Assembly: GCF_030936135.1 (NCBI RefSeq)
Contig: NC_082598.1
Location: 15,008,687 to 15,072,686 of the forward strand
Length of the DNA stretch: 64,000 nt
Direction: 5' to 3'
Source: Gavia stellata
Taxonomy: Eukaryota; Chordata; Aves; Gaviiformes; Gaviidae
The translations under genes and the position numbers were made by a program. Position 1 is the first letter of the stretch; each line of letters starts with the position of its first letter. Positions 37,901 through 50,605 of the stretch are shown here, in pieces. The notes beneath the pieces were generated by a model. That model searched no databases, was not told where the DNA came from, and saw only the letters and a program-made list of their open reading frames with translations.

Positions 37901-40900
37901 TACTTTAAACATTAGATGTATTTGCAAAAGTTTAAAATAGCTTGACTGAGGGAATCCACGTATAGGCTTCTGTGCATACCTTTGTTACTGAAATTCTTAC
38001 ACTGCATAATAGAAAAAGTCAACAGGTATTATTACACAGTAAAGAAATAACAAGGAAAACCAAAAGACAATCTTGCTGGGAAATGAATCTTGATGCACAA
38101 GAAGGAAAATCTCGACTGTAAAAATAAGGAAGAAACAGAGCAGAAGTAGTGCAGGATAGCCTCCAGCAACATGTATAATGACTCTGAAGTATTACTTCAC
38201 AGGCAGAAATAAATTAGTTTCTGAAAGGGGGAAAATAAACACCCATATAGGGTCTTTGCGTCATACAAGTAAGCAATCTGAACTAAAGCTACAAGCCTTG
38301 TAGCACCTGTATCCCATGTTATACTGAGCTCCATATGGATCACAGATGCAAACAGCTTATTTTTCAAGACGCTTTAACTAGTCTAAAAAGAAAAGAAAAT
38401 CAAAGTTTACCCAATTTCTAGCTAGTGACAATTTGTACTCTGCTTCTTTCAGATGCCTTCAGCGCTTATGTAACTTATAAGCTTATATGAAAAAGACACA
38501 TGAAAATTCAAACAGTACTTTCTCAGAGTTTCTCACTTAAAAACCCAGCTAGTAAAAGCACTCACTATCTGGGGGTCATGATGTTCCACCCAGCTGTTTG
38601 GTCTCCCTTCCTGTCATCTCAGCCTCTGCCTCTCAGCATCAGCATCTGCCAACCAAAGCACCTGCCCTGACCTCCTACGCCAGGGCTCAAGAATTAGACC
38701 TCCACCCACCAGCTCAGAAACTAGGCACAAGCTGACTGTGATGGGCTGCAACAAGCTGCACATCTACAGCTATATCCTCATTTTATTGCCCTTATGCAGA
38801 GAGGTTAGGCAAACACCACCACTCAATGCCAAGGATTTCTTCACTGAGAAGGTGTTTCCCACCCACAACTACAGAGGATGTAGGCAGCTTGTCATAATAA
38901 ATGTTTAAAAGTGATCTTTCGTCACACATTCTCTATTTACTATATCATCTCCTTCATATCCTTCTTTGTTCACGCTCTTACACTGTTCATTGTTTTAATT
39001 TTCTGAGAACTAAGATATTAAAAGGGTTTTTTAGTTATTTTAAAGGTTTTCCTAATGTTTGCTATGGCTCAGAATACACTATCACCTTGTTGGCTGAACC
39101 TTCCTGTGAAACACATACTGTTATGGGTGGGACATTGATGGGGTGCAACAGGATAGCCCCAAAACTTCCCATCAATCTCTCAGATATTATTGAAGCCTGC
39201 CCCAAATCTAGTGACTTGTTCGTCCATCACAAAACACACATAATTTTCCATTGCCAGTGAACCAGAAAGGAATTACAGAGGTCATTTCTATCAGTCGCTT
39301 GGTTCCCTAGCCTGAAGAGCCAGGCACCTATCTATAACGAAGTCTTCACTAAGGTCTGAGTGTTCATCTCTGGAACCTATAGCACAATATATATCTGCTT
39401 TATCAACATGCCCCAATTCCAATTACAGGGAAACAATGCAAAAAAATAGATGATGGAAGATAGATATAGCTACTATGTCTTTGTAAAATCTAGCTGTTTT
39501 TTTATAAGTGGACAAAACATTCAAACTGCACAGTGACATTTATTAGTCCCTGTAAAAATGACATATTCTATGTTATTGCTCTGCCAGAGAGCTGCAAAAC
39601 ATCTTGCAGTTTATTACTGTTACTGCCTCAGTCTTGCTGCAAAAATGCTGCAAGAGAATGATGCTTTTGTATCCCGTTTTGGGATAACACAAGCTTCTCC
39701 CGTGGCAGAAGTAAAAGAGGGGGAAAATCCCGGCAGTCCTCAGGAACTGTATGTAGGCCTCGCAAGATGAAAAAGAGGTTCCTCCCATTTCAGAATGAAC
39801 CTCATTTAAGTCCTTTCTTTTTCTTAGGAAACCATAGCAGCAATTCAGTTCTTTGTCATTTCGATAGGGAGCTACATCATTTTCTAGTACACCCATGCAG
39901 AGAGATTTGAAGACCTCCATCGATCTTCCCCAACACTTCTAATGATTTCAAAACTCTCTCTTTCCTCGCTTAGATGTGTAGTCCCATGGTGCCAAAGGTA
40001 AAAGCCAAACACCAGCCAGGAGTAAAATCAGCTTTTCACTTAGTGGACTGATAATCATAACCGGGTATTCCTCTGCGATCCCTGGTTATTGGAAACATTT
40101 GTATTAGGAGAAAAGCCCGAAGATGAGTTGTTCTGGAAAATTACTGATGGGATAGAGAGGGAACCAGAGGAGCAGTAAAGATGCAGCTGGTCTCTGCAGG
40201 GCAGAAAGGTGGAAAAGGAGGGCTCTGGGTGGTCCATTTTGGCTCCTGAGATGCAGCAACCAGGCAGAGGTATTCCACCAGCTAAAGCATGCTCAACAGG
40301 CTGAAGGCCACTTGAACGAGGATGGCACGGGGCTAGCAAAGAAGGGCACCAAACAGAGGCAAACATAAGCTCAGACAGCTGCTATCACCACAACCGAGGG
40401 AGAGGGGGGATGCGTGTGGGTCAATGGGGTGAGCAGCAGGCAAAGGTAACACGAGAGATGTTTACAGAACCAAGTACGAAACCCCAAGAACATTCACGGT
40501 GGATAAAAATGACTAATTTCCTTATTTTCTCTCTGGCTTACATCTGCTTCCAGTGTGTTACTGGGAAAGGAAAGCACTTTATTCTACAATGTAGTTTAGT
40601 ATATCCATGCTAAGATTCCAATTTCAATAAAAGACATAGCAATTTAAGTATTTCTTGAATACGCACTGAATACACAGCGTGACTTTGACACCAAAAAAAA
40701 GACTCCGCGCAGTCTTCTAGAAAAAATAAATTATTATGACAGAAACCTTCTGGAGAAATCTGCTATGTTGTCCTGCAGTATAATACTAATTTACCATGTA
40801 ATCTTTAATTGTGTCATAACAATCTAATGGAAAAAACTGAAATATGAAATAGGAAAGCATCAGCATGTAATGAAAATAACATGTCATGAAATTAATTGAT

Positions 40901-43900
40901 AATTATTAATGCTTAGTATCTCTTTGTATTTACACAATGCATTACAAAAAATAAGCAGCACCTTTTTCTAGATAACATGTAATTTAAGGTCCTGCTACAC
41001 CATCGGATTACAGAAGTCTGTCCCTGCAAATTTACTGTTACTGAAGAGTAACAGCTTAACACATGCCTATTCTAATGCACCAGAGGTTTTCAAGCCTTTT
41101 AGATGATGCTTTTCTGCTGCTGTAGTTTGTTGTGCCCTCTGCCTGCTTCAGCTCACTGCACCTATTTCCACATATACATACACTCTAATTTCTGATTTTC
41201 CAAGCATCCCTGTTCTCCACACTCCAGCACCTCCTCAGCATACCTATTTCTACCAGCTATCACTCACTGTTTAAAATTGATTTTTGAACCGCAAGCTCCA
41301 GCAATGTCAGGCAAGGCTTCAGATTTTGTTTCCAGCAACATAAAACAGAAAATCTAGGGAGGTGATGCCAAAGAATATCCAGAAGTAACTATTTTGAGTC
41401 TGACTAAATTAATAAGGGTGTGCCTGTATCCACTTGTGTATGTACACAGTTACAAGATTTGGGTTTTGTTCATCTGAGTGCTTTGGAAATAGTTTCCATT
41501 TATACATGTGACTGTGAGAAAGAGAAAGCAGGAGGCTTATGGACAAGAAAGTATATTTGATTTATGTTACTTAGCCATCCATTCTTCTTCTGTTTAAGAA
41601 GTTCTTCATTAAATCAAGGACTGGAATAAATATCCCGTAGGATGATGAACTCCTTATGGTTTGCGAGTGACTGAGAGAAACTCCACTACTTGAAATACAG
41701 TCACATGAACTCTTCAGTCAACAATTAAAAATGTATCAAAAGCCCCAGTTTGTTCTGTTCAACACAAGATTAAACAAAAATTTGCATGAAATAAAGTATC
41801 TGATGGCTGAAGGATGAAGTTATTTAAATTTAAACCAGAAATAGATGCAATTTTGAATTCATCAATACCTTATTGAGAAGTATGAAATCCACTGGAAGCC
41901 TTCAGTGGTAACTGAGTACTGTACATCTGAGACACTCTCTAGTGCAATTAGGAAATACTAATGCAGAAGCAAGTGATACTTGACGGCTTGTACCTTAAAC
42001 CAGACAAGAATATATAGGTTACTCTGTTCATATTTGGTTTTGGGTTTCTTTTGGTAATGAGTCATTACTGCCAAAGGGAAAATGATCTGTTTCCTCTCAT
42101 TATCCATAAAAGAAGGAATATATGAAATAGTAATAAGCTTACAGAAGGATGACTAATATAACCTTGAAGGCCTTCAGGTTAGAGATTCCTCAAATTTCCA
42201 TAGATGCTTGATTCTTTGCAAAGTTGTTCTGAAATTCACAAGGTTTTCTCTGGTATGTCAGAGAAGTTTAACACTCTCTGATCCTTTTGAACTCAAGAAA
42301 ATAAGTGATCTTTTCTCCCTCCTCAGTTGTTCACAGTTAGCCTTTCCTTTCTCAAATCTTTTCTCCAGACAGAGTATTTTTGGGCTTGCTTTCTTTCACT
42401 CCAAGTTCACCGCAATTTTTGCTGTTTCTTCCTCTTAATTTTTCTGCATTTTTCAAGATTATTTAGCCCAAAGCATCATTACCATATTCCTACTATGCCA
42501 TCACCATCTCCAAGGAGAGCAGTAATTGCAGTTGTCTTCTACTTTTTTTGGAGTTTGGATCCTCCTGCCACCACAACCTGCAGCAGCCCTTCTTGCAGTG
42601 ACACTGATGTATTACATCAGCTTCAAGGAGCCACGTGCTGTGTGTACACTTAATGAGAGACACTTCCTGCTCTGAAGGTTTCAAAATGTAAATAAACTCA
42701 TACAAAATCAGGAACACAGATGCCAGCCAGTCCATTCCCATTACTAAGGCAGCCTCAGTTCTTGAAAAACATCTGTCTGCCTTTCTTTCATAGATCTCCA
42801 GTAATGGACAAGCTGCAATTTCTCCACACATCATTACACAGTTACACTATTCTCATGATTAAAAGGCTCCCTAATATCCTTCTTGATGCAGTTAGCTGAA
42901 CACGTAACATGCATTCTCTCTGCTTCATCACCCGTCTTGCTGTTGAAATCACTGAACAGAACAGGCCTGGACCCAAGATAAATAGAGAACAGGGAAGCAA
43001 CTTCAAGTGGGTCTGGTGTGCCTGGAAACTTTCTAGACTAAGTTGGGTATCAAAGCACCTCCCTGCTAGCGCTGTTAGCTGAGCTAACTCCTTTGCGATG
43101 CTCAGTTACTGCAGAGGACCTTGTACTGGCCCTCATTAAATGTGAATTTCACATTCATTGTAGCAATCAATAAAGGAATCAATTCATTCCAACAGAATTT
43201 GATAAAATGGTTTTATTATGCTTCATGAGGGTTGCAGAAGCCTGAAAAGCAAGGCTCCGTGCATATCTGACAGGCAGCAAAAGCCACCTGCGACGGGGAC
43301 ACATGCGGCTGAGGAGCTGGAGCCTCCAATTGCTATCACTATTCAGCTCTGACCAAACGGGCAGGCTGCTGGACATGGTGCAGACAGCAATTAAACAGCA
43401 TCCCCTTTTTAAAAATACATGCTACAATCTCTTAAGTGCTTTATTACCACAACTAAAAGGAGTATCCCACCACCACTGCCATCACCTGACTTTTTGAATG
43501 TGTGGTCTCATCTACCGTTGAGTACTTTGTGCTCAGTCTTGCAGATTAAGGCATGATATCAGCATCTGGCAGCTCTGCCCTTGATTACATTAATAAGATT
43601 CCTAGGGACATACTACTGGACCAGTAAACACTACTACCTGTGAAGCTGGGTCCAAGTGCCCTGTTGAAAGTGAAACACACTGTTTCCAGATAAGCAGGGA
43701 TGCAAATCTAAGTTTCTCACATTTCAAGTCCCTCTTCTGAGAAGAGGTTTAAGTGCAAATGCAACCCCAGTCCGGTTTGGGGTGTGGATGAGGAGGAAGA
43801 GATAAAGCATTGTTGCTGGAGATTGTACAGTGCTAATATGAAAAGAGAACTACAGGCACTAATATTGTTCCTAATGTAGCCATATTTAGTAATCAAGCAG

Positions 43901-45629
43901 CTCTGTGCAGGAAAATAGCTTTGTGTATTTTCCAGACTAACACCCTTCCCACTGACAGTGATGAAGATGCTCTTAACCAACTTTGACCTTAAAGAATATT
44001 TATTCTCGTCTATTATACAAACATTTATGCTTTCATAGTGTGGAGTCACTTTCCAGGAAAGAAAGTTAAGATTCGGTATCTGACAGGCTCTATATGTTGG
44101 AACAACAGTCAGCAAACTTAAACCACATAATTTATTATCTTGGGAAAACCAGAAGCCACATAACCACTGCTGTAATTAGTCTAATTTTGAAAGGTCTGCA
44201 AGTGCAAGTCTAGATTAAAAACGCACATTGCTAGGAAGAAAGCAAACAGAACACAAAGAAGAGACCTTCAAAATTCTCCTTTATGCTGCCTACAAACAGG
44301 TACCCTTTTGCTCCCCGTGTAAAAAGATCGCTTCTTTTTTTAAATCCCTTTGTGAGTTCTAGTCAAAGACTAATTGATGTCATGTATTAAGCTTAATTAT
44401 TGAAAAGAATGCTTCAGTCTAACCACGCAGATGAACATGTTACACCAATTAAAATACCTGGACTTACTCACTAAACTTACACTCCTACCAAAACAACAAC
44501 AAAAATTTAAAAATATATATGTTCTGCTTCCCCCTAGAAGTTCCATTGGCTAAAATAAATTATTGAACTAAGTACTAATTATTCTGCCAGTGCTATCCAT
44601 TCTAGTCAGTGGATTTAACTTGAAAATCTGACATGCTCAGGTTTGTTATCCTGAGCTGTGATTTAGTTATGTATCACCGTTAATGACATCAGAACAAACA
44701 CATAACAGAGGCATTTAAAGAGGAAACCCCCAGTGATGAGGAAGATCTCCACGTAAAGTCTGTCTTGGTGAAGGTGAGCTTCCTGCTCTCCTAGTTGGGG
44801 GCAGTGCTAGTTTTACGCCCAGCATGAAAAGGTCTTCACAATGGCTTACTCCTACAGGAAATAACAGTAGCATCCTCGACACTTGTGTTCTCATCAAAAT
44901 GGCATTAGTGTTTTTCTCAAGAAGAAACTAAAGAAACTGGTTGCCTCACATTGATTTCTGCAGACCACTAACATCACTGATCTGTAAAGCATAAGGTGAG
45001 AAACATCCCACATACACCTGCAGATCTGTGTATCAGGAAGAACTGTTTGGTTGCTGCCTGGTTATACTGAAACATGGGAGAGCTTGAAGGCAAGCTTCTC
45101 AACTTCACTATTACAAATATTTTGCACTTTATCTCACATGTGCACAAAGTTCACAAAATTCACATGAATTCACAGGAACTTTAAATGGTCCTATTTTGAT
45201 TTTGTCTTTCTTCTAATTATGAAATCTATATCTAACTGTATAATCTCCCTTTTCTCTCAAGATGAACAGATACCCTCTGTCCCATAGACACTTCCTGATT
45301 TTTTAAATATAGCTTCACAGAGGAAGAGTAGAATCAATGCACCTGTTAACAACCAGAAAGCATCCTTTTATTAAGACAGGAGGAAACATTTGTCATAATT
45401 TACCCTTTAAAATACATTGATGAGGAGCAAGAAGTCTCAATGTCTTTCCCAGAATTTTTAGTGAGTTTTATTTCAACTCAGGATTGATAGTGAATGATAT
45501 TCAATTTTTAAAACTGAGATTAAAACTGTTCTCATAAAAGGCCAAACTCTGGCTGCATTTTAGCTACCATCAGTTTTGATTCCTGAGTCCTCTGAATTTA
45601 AAAGCTAACACAGAAGCATCAAATCTTAG
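34948..45629. other. SLC2A9: Intronic DNA without recognised genes
   Basis: A locally GC-rich patch lies at about 35630-35790 and shorter AT-rich stretches elsewhere. A possible trace of CR1 (TTCTTCACTGAGAAGGTG near 38840) is too short to call. Nothing else recognised. Confidence 0.45.
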
Positions 45630-45754
45630 TGGTTTTTAAGACACCTGGACAAGGTCCTAAGAAACTTGGTCTGATCTCACAGCTGACCCTCCCTGAGGAA
45701 GAGGCTGGACCAGAGACCCCCTGGAGTCCCTTCCAGCTGGAATGATTCTACAAT
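45630..45754 (+). mobile_element. Diverged CR1 3'-end fragment, antisense to SLC2A9
   Basis: The plus strand runs GGTTTTTAAGACACCTGGACAAG...TTGGTCTGATCTCACAGCTGACCCT...GGAGTCCCTTCCAGCTGGAATGATTCTA. This follows the order of a CR1 3' end, including the final CCTTCCA...ATGATTCTA. It is about 125 bp and much more diverged than the other copies, so it is probably older. Confidence 0.8.
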
Positions 45755-46843
45755 TACATCCACACTTTCACTCCAAAAATTTTGTTGGTTTGTTATGTCT
45801 GCTCATTTGAGACATAAAATATTATCCCCATTCCCAAGGGATAATATGAATAAATGATGGAATGATTTGTTGTGGATGACTACAGAAACTCATTCTCAAT
45901 CTGCTTTCTGCACGCACAAAAAATAAAGCTAATTACTCACAGGTTTGCATACCAAGCATAAATACTTTTCAAGTATGAGCCAATACTTGGAGTTTGGTTT
46001 ATGACACTCAATTTGCTCCAGGTGTTACAGCTAGCTTAGAATTTACTCAGAGAGAAACCACAAAGAGAATCTGTGTCTTAAACTCCCAGAAGCTAAACCA
46101 TTAGAAAACAGAAGTTACACTAGGAACACATGGAGAAGATGACTAATCCTCTGAACTTGCCATGCCACATTCATATGTTGAGATACTCAGTCGGTATCAC
46201 AAAGCCACCAGTCAATATCACAAAGCAACCAGAAGCCCATTTCCATCAACACATACTATTTTAAAATGAGTACATTAATTTTATGAGTAGGGACAACACC
46301 TAGCACTTCTTCTCAAGAAGAAAGACAACAAACTGTATATGAGGGAATTTCAAATGACATTCATGCTCCCACTGCAAGCTCATCTGTGACACAACTTGCC
46401 TGGGCGATCTGTATGCAAGATGTCTATGATGGAAATGCTTATTTTAGCTCTCAAGAAACTGCATTATTTAGAGGTCTCCAGAGAATTGCTAGCCTTTGGA
46501 AGACTTGATTTCATCTCCTTTTCATTCTCTAAAATCATTTCATATATTAAAGAGTCATATTTTCAAAGACTGATTTGTTATGAACACATCAAAAGAACAG
46601 TTGTGCTTTTACATGCCTTCTGAGTGAGAAAGCGCTTTAAAACATTTTCCAGAGGATTGTAGTCACAAAAGGAATTATGGATGATTTGTAACACTGCGCA
46701 TCAAAACTGCGATATAGGGCTGACGCAAAAATCAATATTATTTATCATGATTGTCAAACAAGTCCTGCTGCTGCCCTGTGTTATAGATAACAACTGAATC
46801 ATGACAAAGAGCAAACAAGGGAGAAAGATTTGGTGTTTGTAGG
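45755..46843. other. SLC2A9: Intronic DNA without recognised genes
   Basis: Contains an imperfect 21-bp tandem repeat at about 46193-46235 (TATCACAAAGCC/AACCAG units). Nothing else recognised. Confidence 0.45.
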
Positions 46844-47985
46844 AGAATCACAGAATCACTAAGGTTGGAAAAGACCTGTAAGATCATAAAGCCTAACCAT
46901 CAACCAACACCACCATGCCCACTAAACCATGTCCCACAATGCCACGTCCACACGTTCCTTGAACACCTCCAGGGATGGTGACTCCACCACCTCCCTGGGC
47001 AGCCTGTTCCAGTGTTTGACCACTCTCTCAGTAAAGAAATTTTTCCTAATATCCAGTCTAAACCTCCCCTGGCGCAACTTGAGGCCATTTCCTCTTGTCC
47101 TATCACTCGTCACTTGGGAGAAGAGACCAACACCCACCTCTCTGCAACCCCCTTTCAGGTAGTTGTAGAGAGCGATAAGGTCTCCCCTCAGCCTCCTCTT
47201 CTCCAGACTGAACAACCCCAGTTCCCTCAGCTGCTCCTCATAAGACTTGTGCTCCAGACCCCTCACCAGCTTCGTCGCCCTTCTCTGGACACGCTCCAGC
47301 ACCTCAATGTCCTTCTTGTAGTGAGGGGCCCAAAACTGAACACAGGATTCGAGGTGCGGCCTCACCAGAGCCGAGTACAGGGGCACGATCACCTCCCTAC
47401 TCCTGCTGGCCACACTGTTTCTGATACAGGCCAGGATGCCGTTGGCCTTCTTGGCCACCTGGGCACACTGCTGGCTCATATTCAGCCGGCTGTCAACCAG
47501 CACCCCCAGTTCCTTTTCTGTGGGGCAGCTTTCCAGCCACTCGTCCCCAAGCCTGTAGCGTTGCATGGGGTTGTTGTGACCGAAGTGCAGGACCCGGCAC
47601 TTGGCCTTGTTGAACCTCATCCAATTGGCCTCAGCCCATCGATCCAGCCTGTCCAGATCCCTCTGCAGAGCCTTCCGACCCTCGAGCAGATCAACACTCC
47701 CACCCAACTTGGTGTCATCTGCAAACTTGCTGAGGGAGCACTCAATCCCCTCATCCAGATCATCGATAAAGATATTAAACAAGACCGGCCCCAAAACTGA
47801 GCCCTGGGGGACTCCGCTTGTGACCGGCTGCCAACTGGATTTCACTCCATTCACCACGACTCTCTGGGCTCGGCTGTCCAGCCAGTTTTTTACCCAGTGA
47901 AAAGTGCCCCTGTCTAAGCCATGAGCTGCCAGTTTCTCCAGGAGAATACTGTGGGATACAGTGTTGAAGGCTTTACTAAAGTCTT
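46844..47985 (-). mobile_element. CR1 LINE, 5'-truncated, with an unbroken partial RT frame
   Basis: The largest CR1 in the window, 1142 bp, 3' end at 46844. The minus frame is open from the 5' truncation point (codon at 47981-47983) to the stop at 46922, about 353 codons without a break. It encodes the RT palm and C-terminal domain: PQGSVLGP, the catalytic FADD (47714-47725), [12 protein letters not shown] and [14 protein letters not shown], ending ALWDMV. The fingers, the endonuclease domain and ORF1 are missing, so it cannot move on its own. The 5' break falls in the sequence encoding DFSKAF. It is followed by a short scramble of CTTACTTAAAGTCTTAC-type repeats up to about 48025. It is in sense orientation in the SLC2A9 intron. 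Confidence 0.96.
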
Positions 47986-49042
47986 ACTTAAAGTCTTACT
48001 TACTAAAGAAGTACCTTTACTAAAGGTAGACAAGTTGGGTCTTCACCCAGCCAGCTATTAAATGCTTTCTGTGAGATGCTGACACTGGAGCATTTCTGCT
48101 GAAATTTCAGCAACACAGCTGAAAATCAGATAAATTTTGTAATTTGGATTAAGAACTTACAGGAATCTATCTTCAAAAATTTTGGCCAGATAGTGTGGTG
48201 TCTAGTGTAGCTATTTCATTTATGTGGAAGAACACATGGCACAACTGCACATCTTTTTTCTTTTTTTTTTTTTTACATTTGAGTAATTTATGTAAACTTT
48301 TTTGTAAAAAAAAAAAATTATAAATCTTTTAGGAAAGTGAAAAAATTAGACATGCCCAAGGAAAAACGCTATTATTTTCTCCTCTATATATTGAAACAAT
48401 GAAAAATGTAACAAACAACAGAAACCAGACATGAAATGAACAACCAATACTGGATATTTTAGGTTCAGATCTTTCAAAGGCAGATGAATGCACATAGCAT
48501 ATGAATGCAAGCTGCCTTTAAATCAAATGCCAGAATTAAGGATTTGCGTAAGTCTCTCTAAGAACAAGGATACAACATACCTATTTAGATATGACAATAT
48601 AGTCAATAAGCTTTTCACCAGTTCACATGAATTTTGAACCTCTTGAAATGGCAAACTCATTTTGGTTTGCTTAAAAAATTTGAGATTCAAATCCAATTAC
48701 AATGCATTAATAGTATAAAGTATATAGTATAAAGTATAATATATATTGGAAAGGCAAAATGAAAAGCATTAAAGTTGTAATTATTTCAGATAAAGCATTT
48801 TAAATACTTCAACACTACACAAGCATTATTATAACTTTAGGCATTCTTCCCCAAACAGGCAAATTATTTCTCTACTATTACATGGTTGACTCAACAAACG
48901 TTGTAACTCCCTGTGGCTCCGTTCTGAAGAGAAGCTCCCTAAGCCACTGCTCAGAGGGTGTGAAGCAAGAGGTTGCTTATGGACTGCTATAATCTTCTGA
49001 CATCCAAGTGCCATGCAAAAACATGAAATATGCAAGTCAGAG

Positions 49043-49134
49043 AAGAGGCCAGAGGGCTGAAGTGCTTACTGAACTCCAAATACTCACAAGAGGCCAGAGG
49101 GCTGAAGTGCTTACTGAACTCCAGATACTCACAA
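49043..49134. repeat. Tandem duplication, 45-bp unit, two copies
   Basis: Two adjacent copies of a unit beginning AAGAGGCCAGAGGGCTGAAG, at 49043 and 49088. They differ by one base in the part compared (CCAAATAC versus CCAGATAC). The near identity suggests a recent event. Confidence 0.93.
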
Positions 49135-50578
49135 ATGGGTATTTTGCGGGAATGAAAATCTGGAGACTTGGCATCCAAATAACAGAGCACTATGACCCAG
49201 TTCTAGCACCTGTAGGAGCACTGAAATGCTTTGAAAGGAGGAGTCACCATGTCTTTGTGAACCTTTTCATGCACCTCTGGTCTACTGGCTTAACAAAGCT
49301 GTCTTTGTCTCTTAACATCTCCTTGTTCAGAAAAGCCTCATGCCTTCATACTCAAGTGACGGCAATGGGAAAGACATACTGTTGAGGGTCACTCAAGGTG
49401 ACACATTTGACATTTCACAAGGTCAAGCTCTGTGTTAAACACAAGTCTAAAACGCCTTCAGATCTAAAACCAGATCTTTTATAATTTCTCTGTACGTTCC
49501 AAGATCCCATGCAATAACGCTTCTTCAATCATTCTATTTTGTACTAAAAAAAGATTTTTAAAAATACTTATTTTTTGACATCTACGATCAGACACCTCCT
49601 AGTAATCACACAATATCAAATGTACTTGTTAATTCAATATAGTACGGGTTGTCATTTTAACCTCAGTTCTGATCCTCCGTGCAAACAAATTTCTCAAATA
49701 GGCAGTGATGAGGGCTGGAACAGTAGCCACATTTAAATTTTTTTTTGATTTGTCAAAAATTGATTTGTATACTAGCTTTTCAATCTCATCCATACATTTT
49801 AATGTACAACTCAAGCCAGTGTTTTATTCTATTATATATATCTACAGATGGCTGAGGGGAGAAAATCTAGGCATTCAAACTAGTTAATTGGTGACATTTG
49901 GAGAACTAACTACTGGTGGATTTTTTGAGTAACTCTAAAGTTAACATATTTGTTTCCCAAATGTTTGGGATAATTTTGTAGGAGCACACCAATGATCAAA
50001 AAAGTGGCTGTTGTTTCTCAAGCAATCAGGTTGGTATTTAAATACACAGAAGGGAGTACACATTTGTTCTGTGAAGGCATTTTAAATATTTTTTCCCTGT
50101 TTTAGACTTGCAAAAATGAGCTAAGAAGAGGGTATTGCTTTTCTGTAAAGAAACAGGTGACTCACAAGCTGAATTCTGAGAATGAGGTTGACTGAAATAG
50201 GAAAGAAGTGAAAGTTAGGGAATGAGGAGATGTTATAGTTTGATCTTGTGAAAAAGCTTTAAAAATCAAAGTCTGAGTAACACTGCTTTCATCTTTAGGT
50301 GCAAACTCTAAACTTTTTCTTTATTACTTTTTAAAGAAGAAAAAACCAAAACCCCTGCAAGGTAGAAATATAACTTACCTTCATTAAAACTAAACTGGTA
50401 ATTTTGTAATCACACAATGGGAAGTTTTTATGACACAAAATGATAAATTCCCCAAGGCTCCATCAAACTTCATATGGATGCATACTAAATCACTCAAAAA
50501 GCTTTAATATGCATATGAAAAGTTAGAGAATGTAGTTTGCCTTTTTATTTGAATTTACTGAGGGCCTTTTTAAACAGT

Positions 50579-50605
50579 TCCCACCAGGTGACCTGTCAGG
50601 TGGGA
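50579..50605. repeat. Short inverted repeat with E-box cores
   Basis: Arms TCCCACC and GGTGGGA surround AGGTGACCTGTCA. The segment holds two CAGGTG E-box cores and the near-palindrome AGGTGACCT. It may be regulatory or chance. Confidence 0.4.

Noticed and set aside
38826..38900. Possible CR1 trace (TTCTTCACTGAGAAGGTG)
   Set aside because: Only one short match, and flanks do not follow the CR1 order.
47012..47800. 262-codon plus-strand open frame
   Set aside because: Antisense shadow of the CR1 reverse transcriptase frame on the minus strand.
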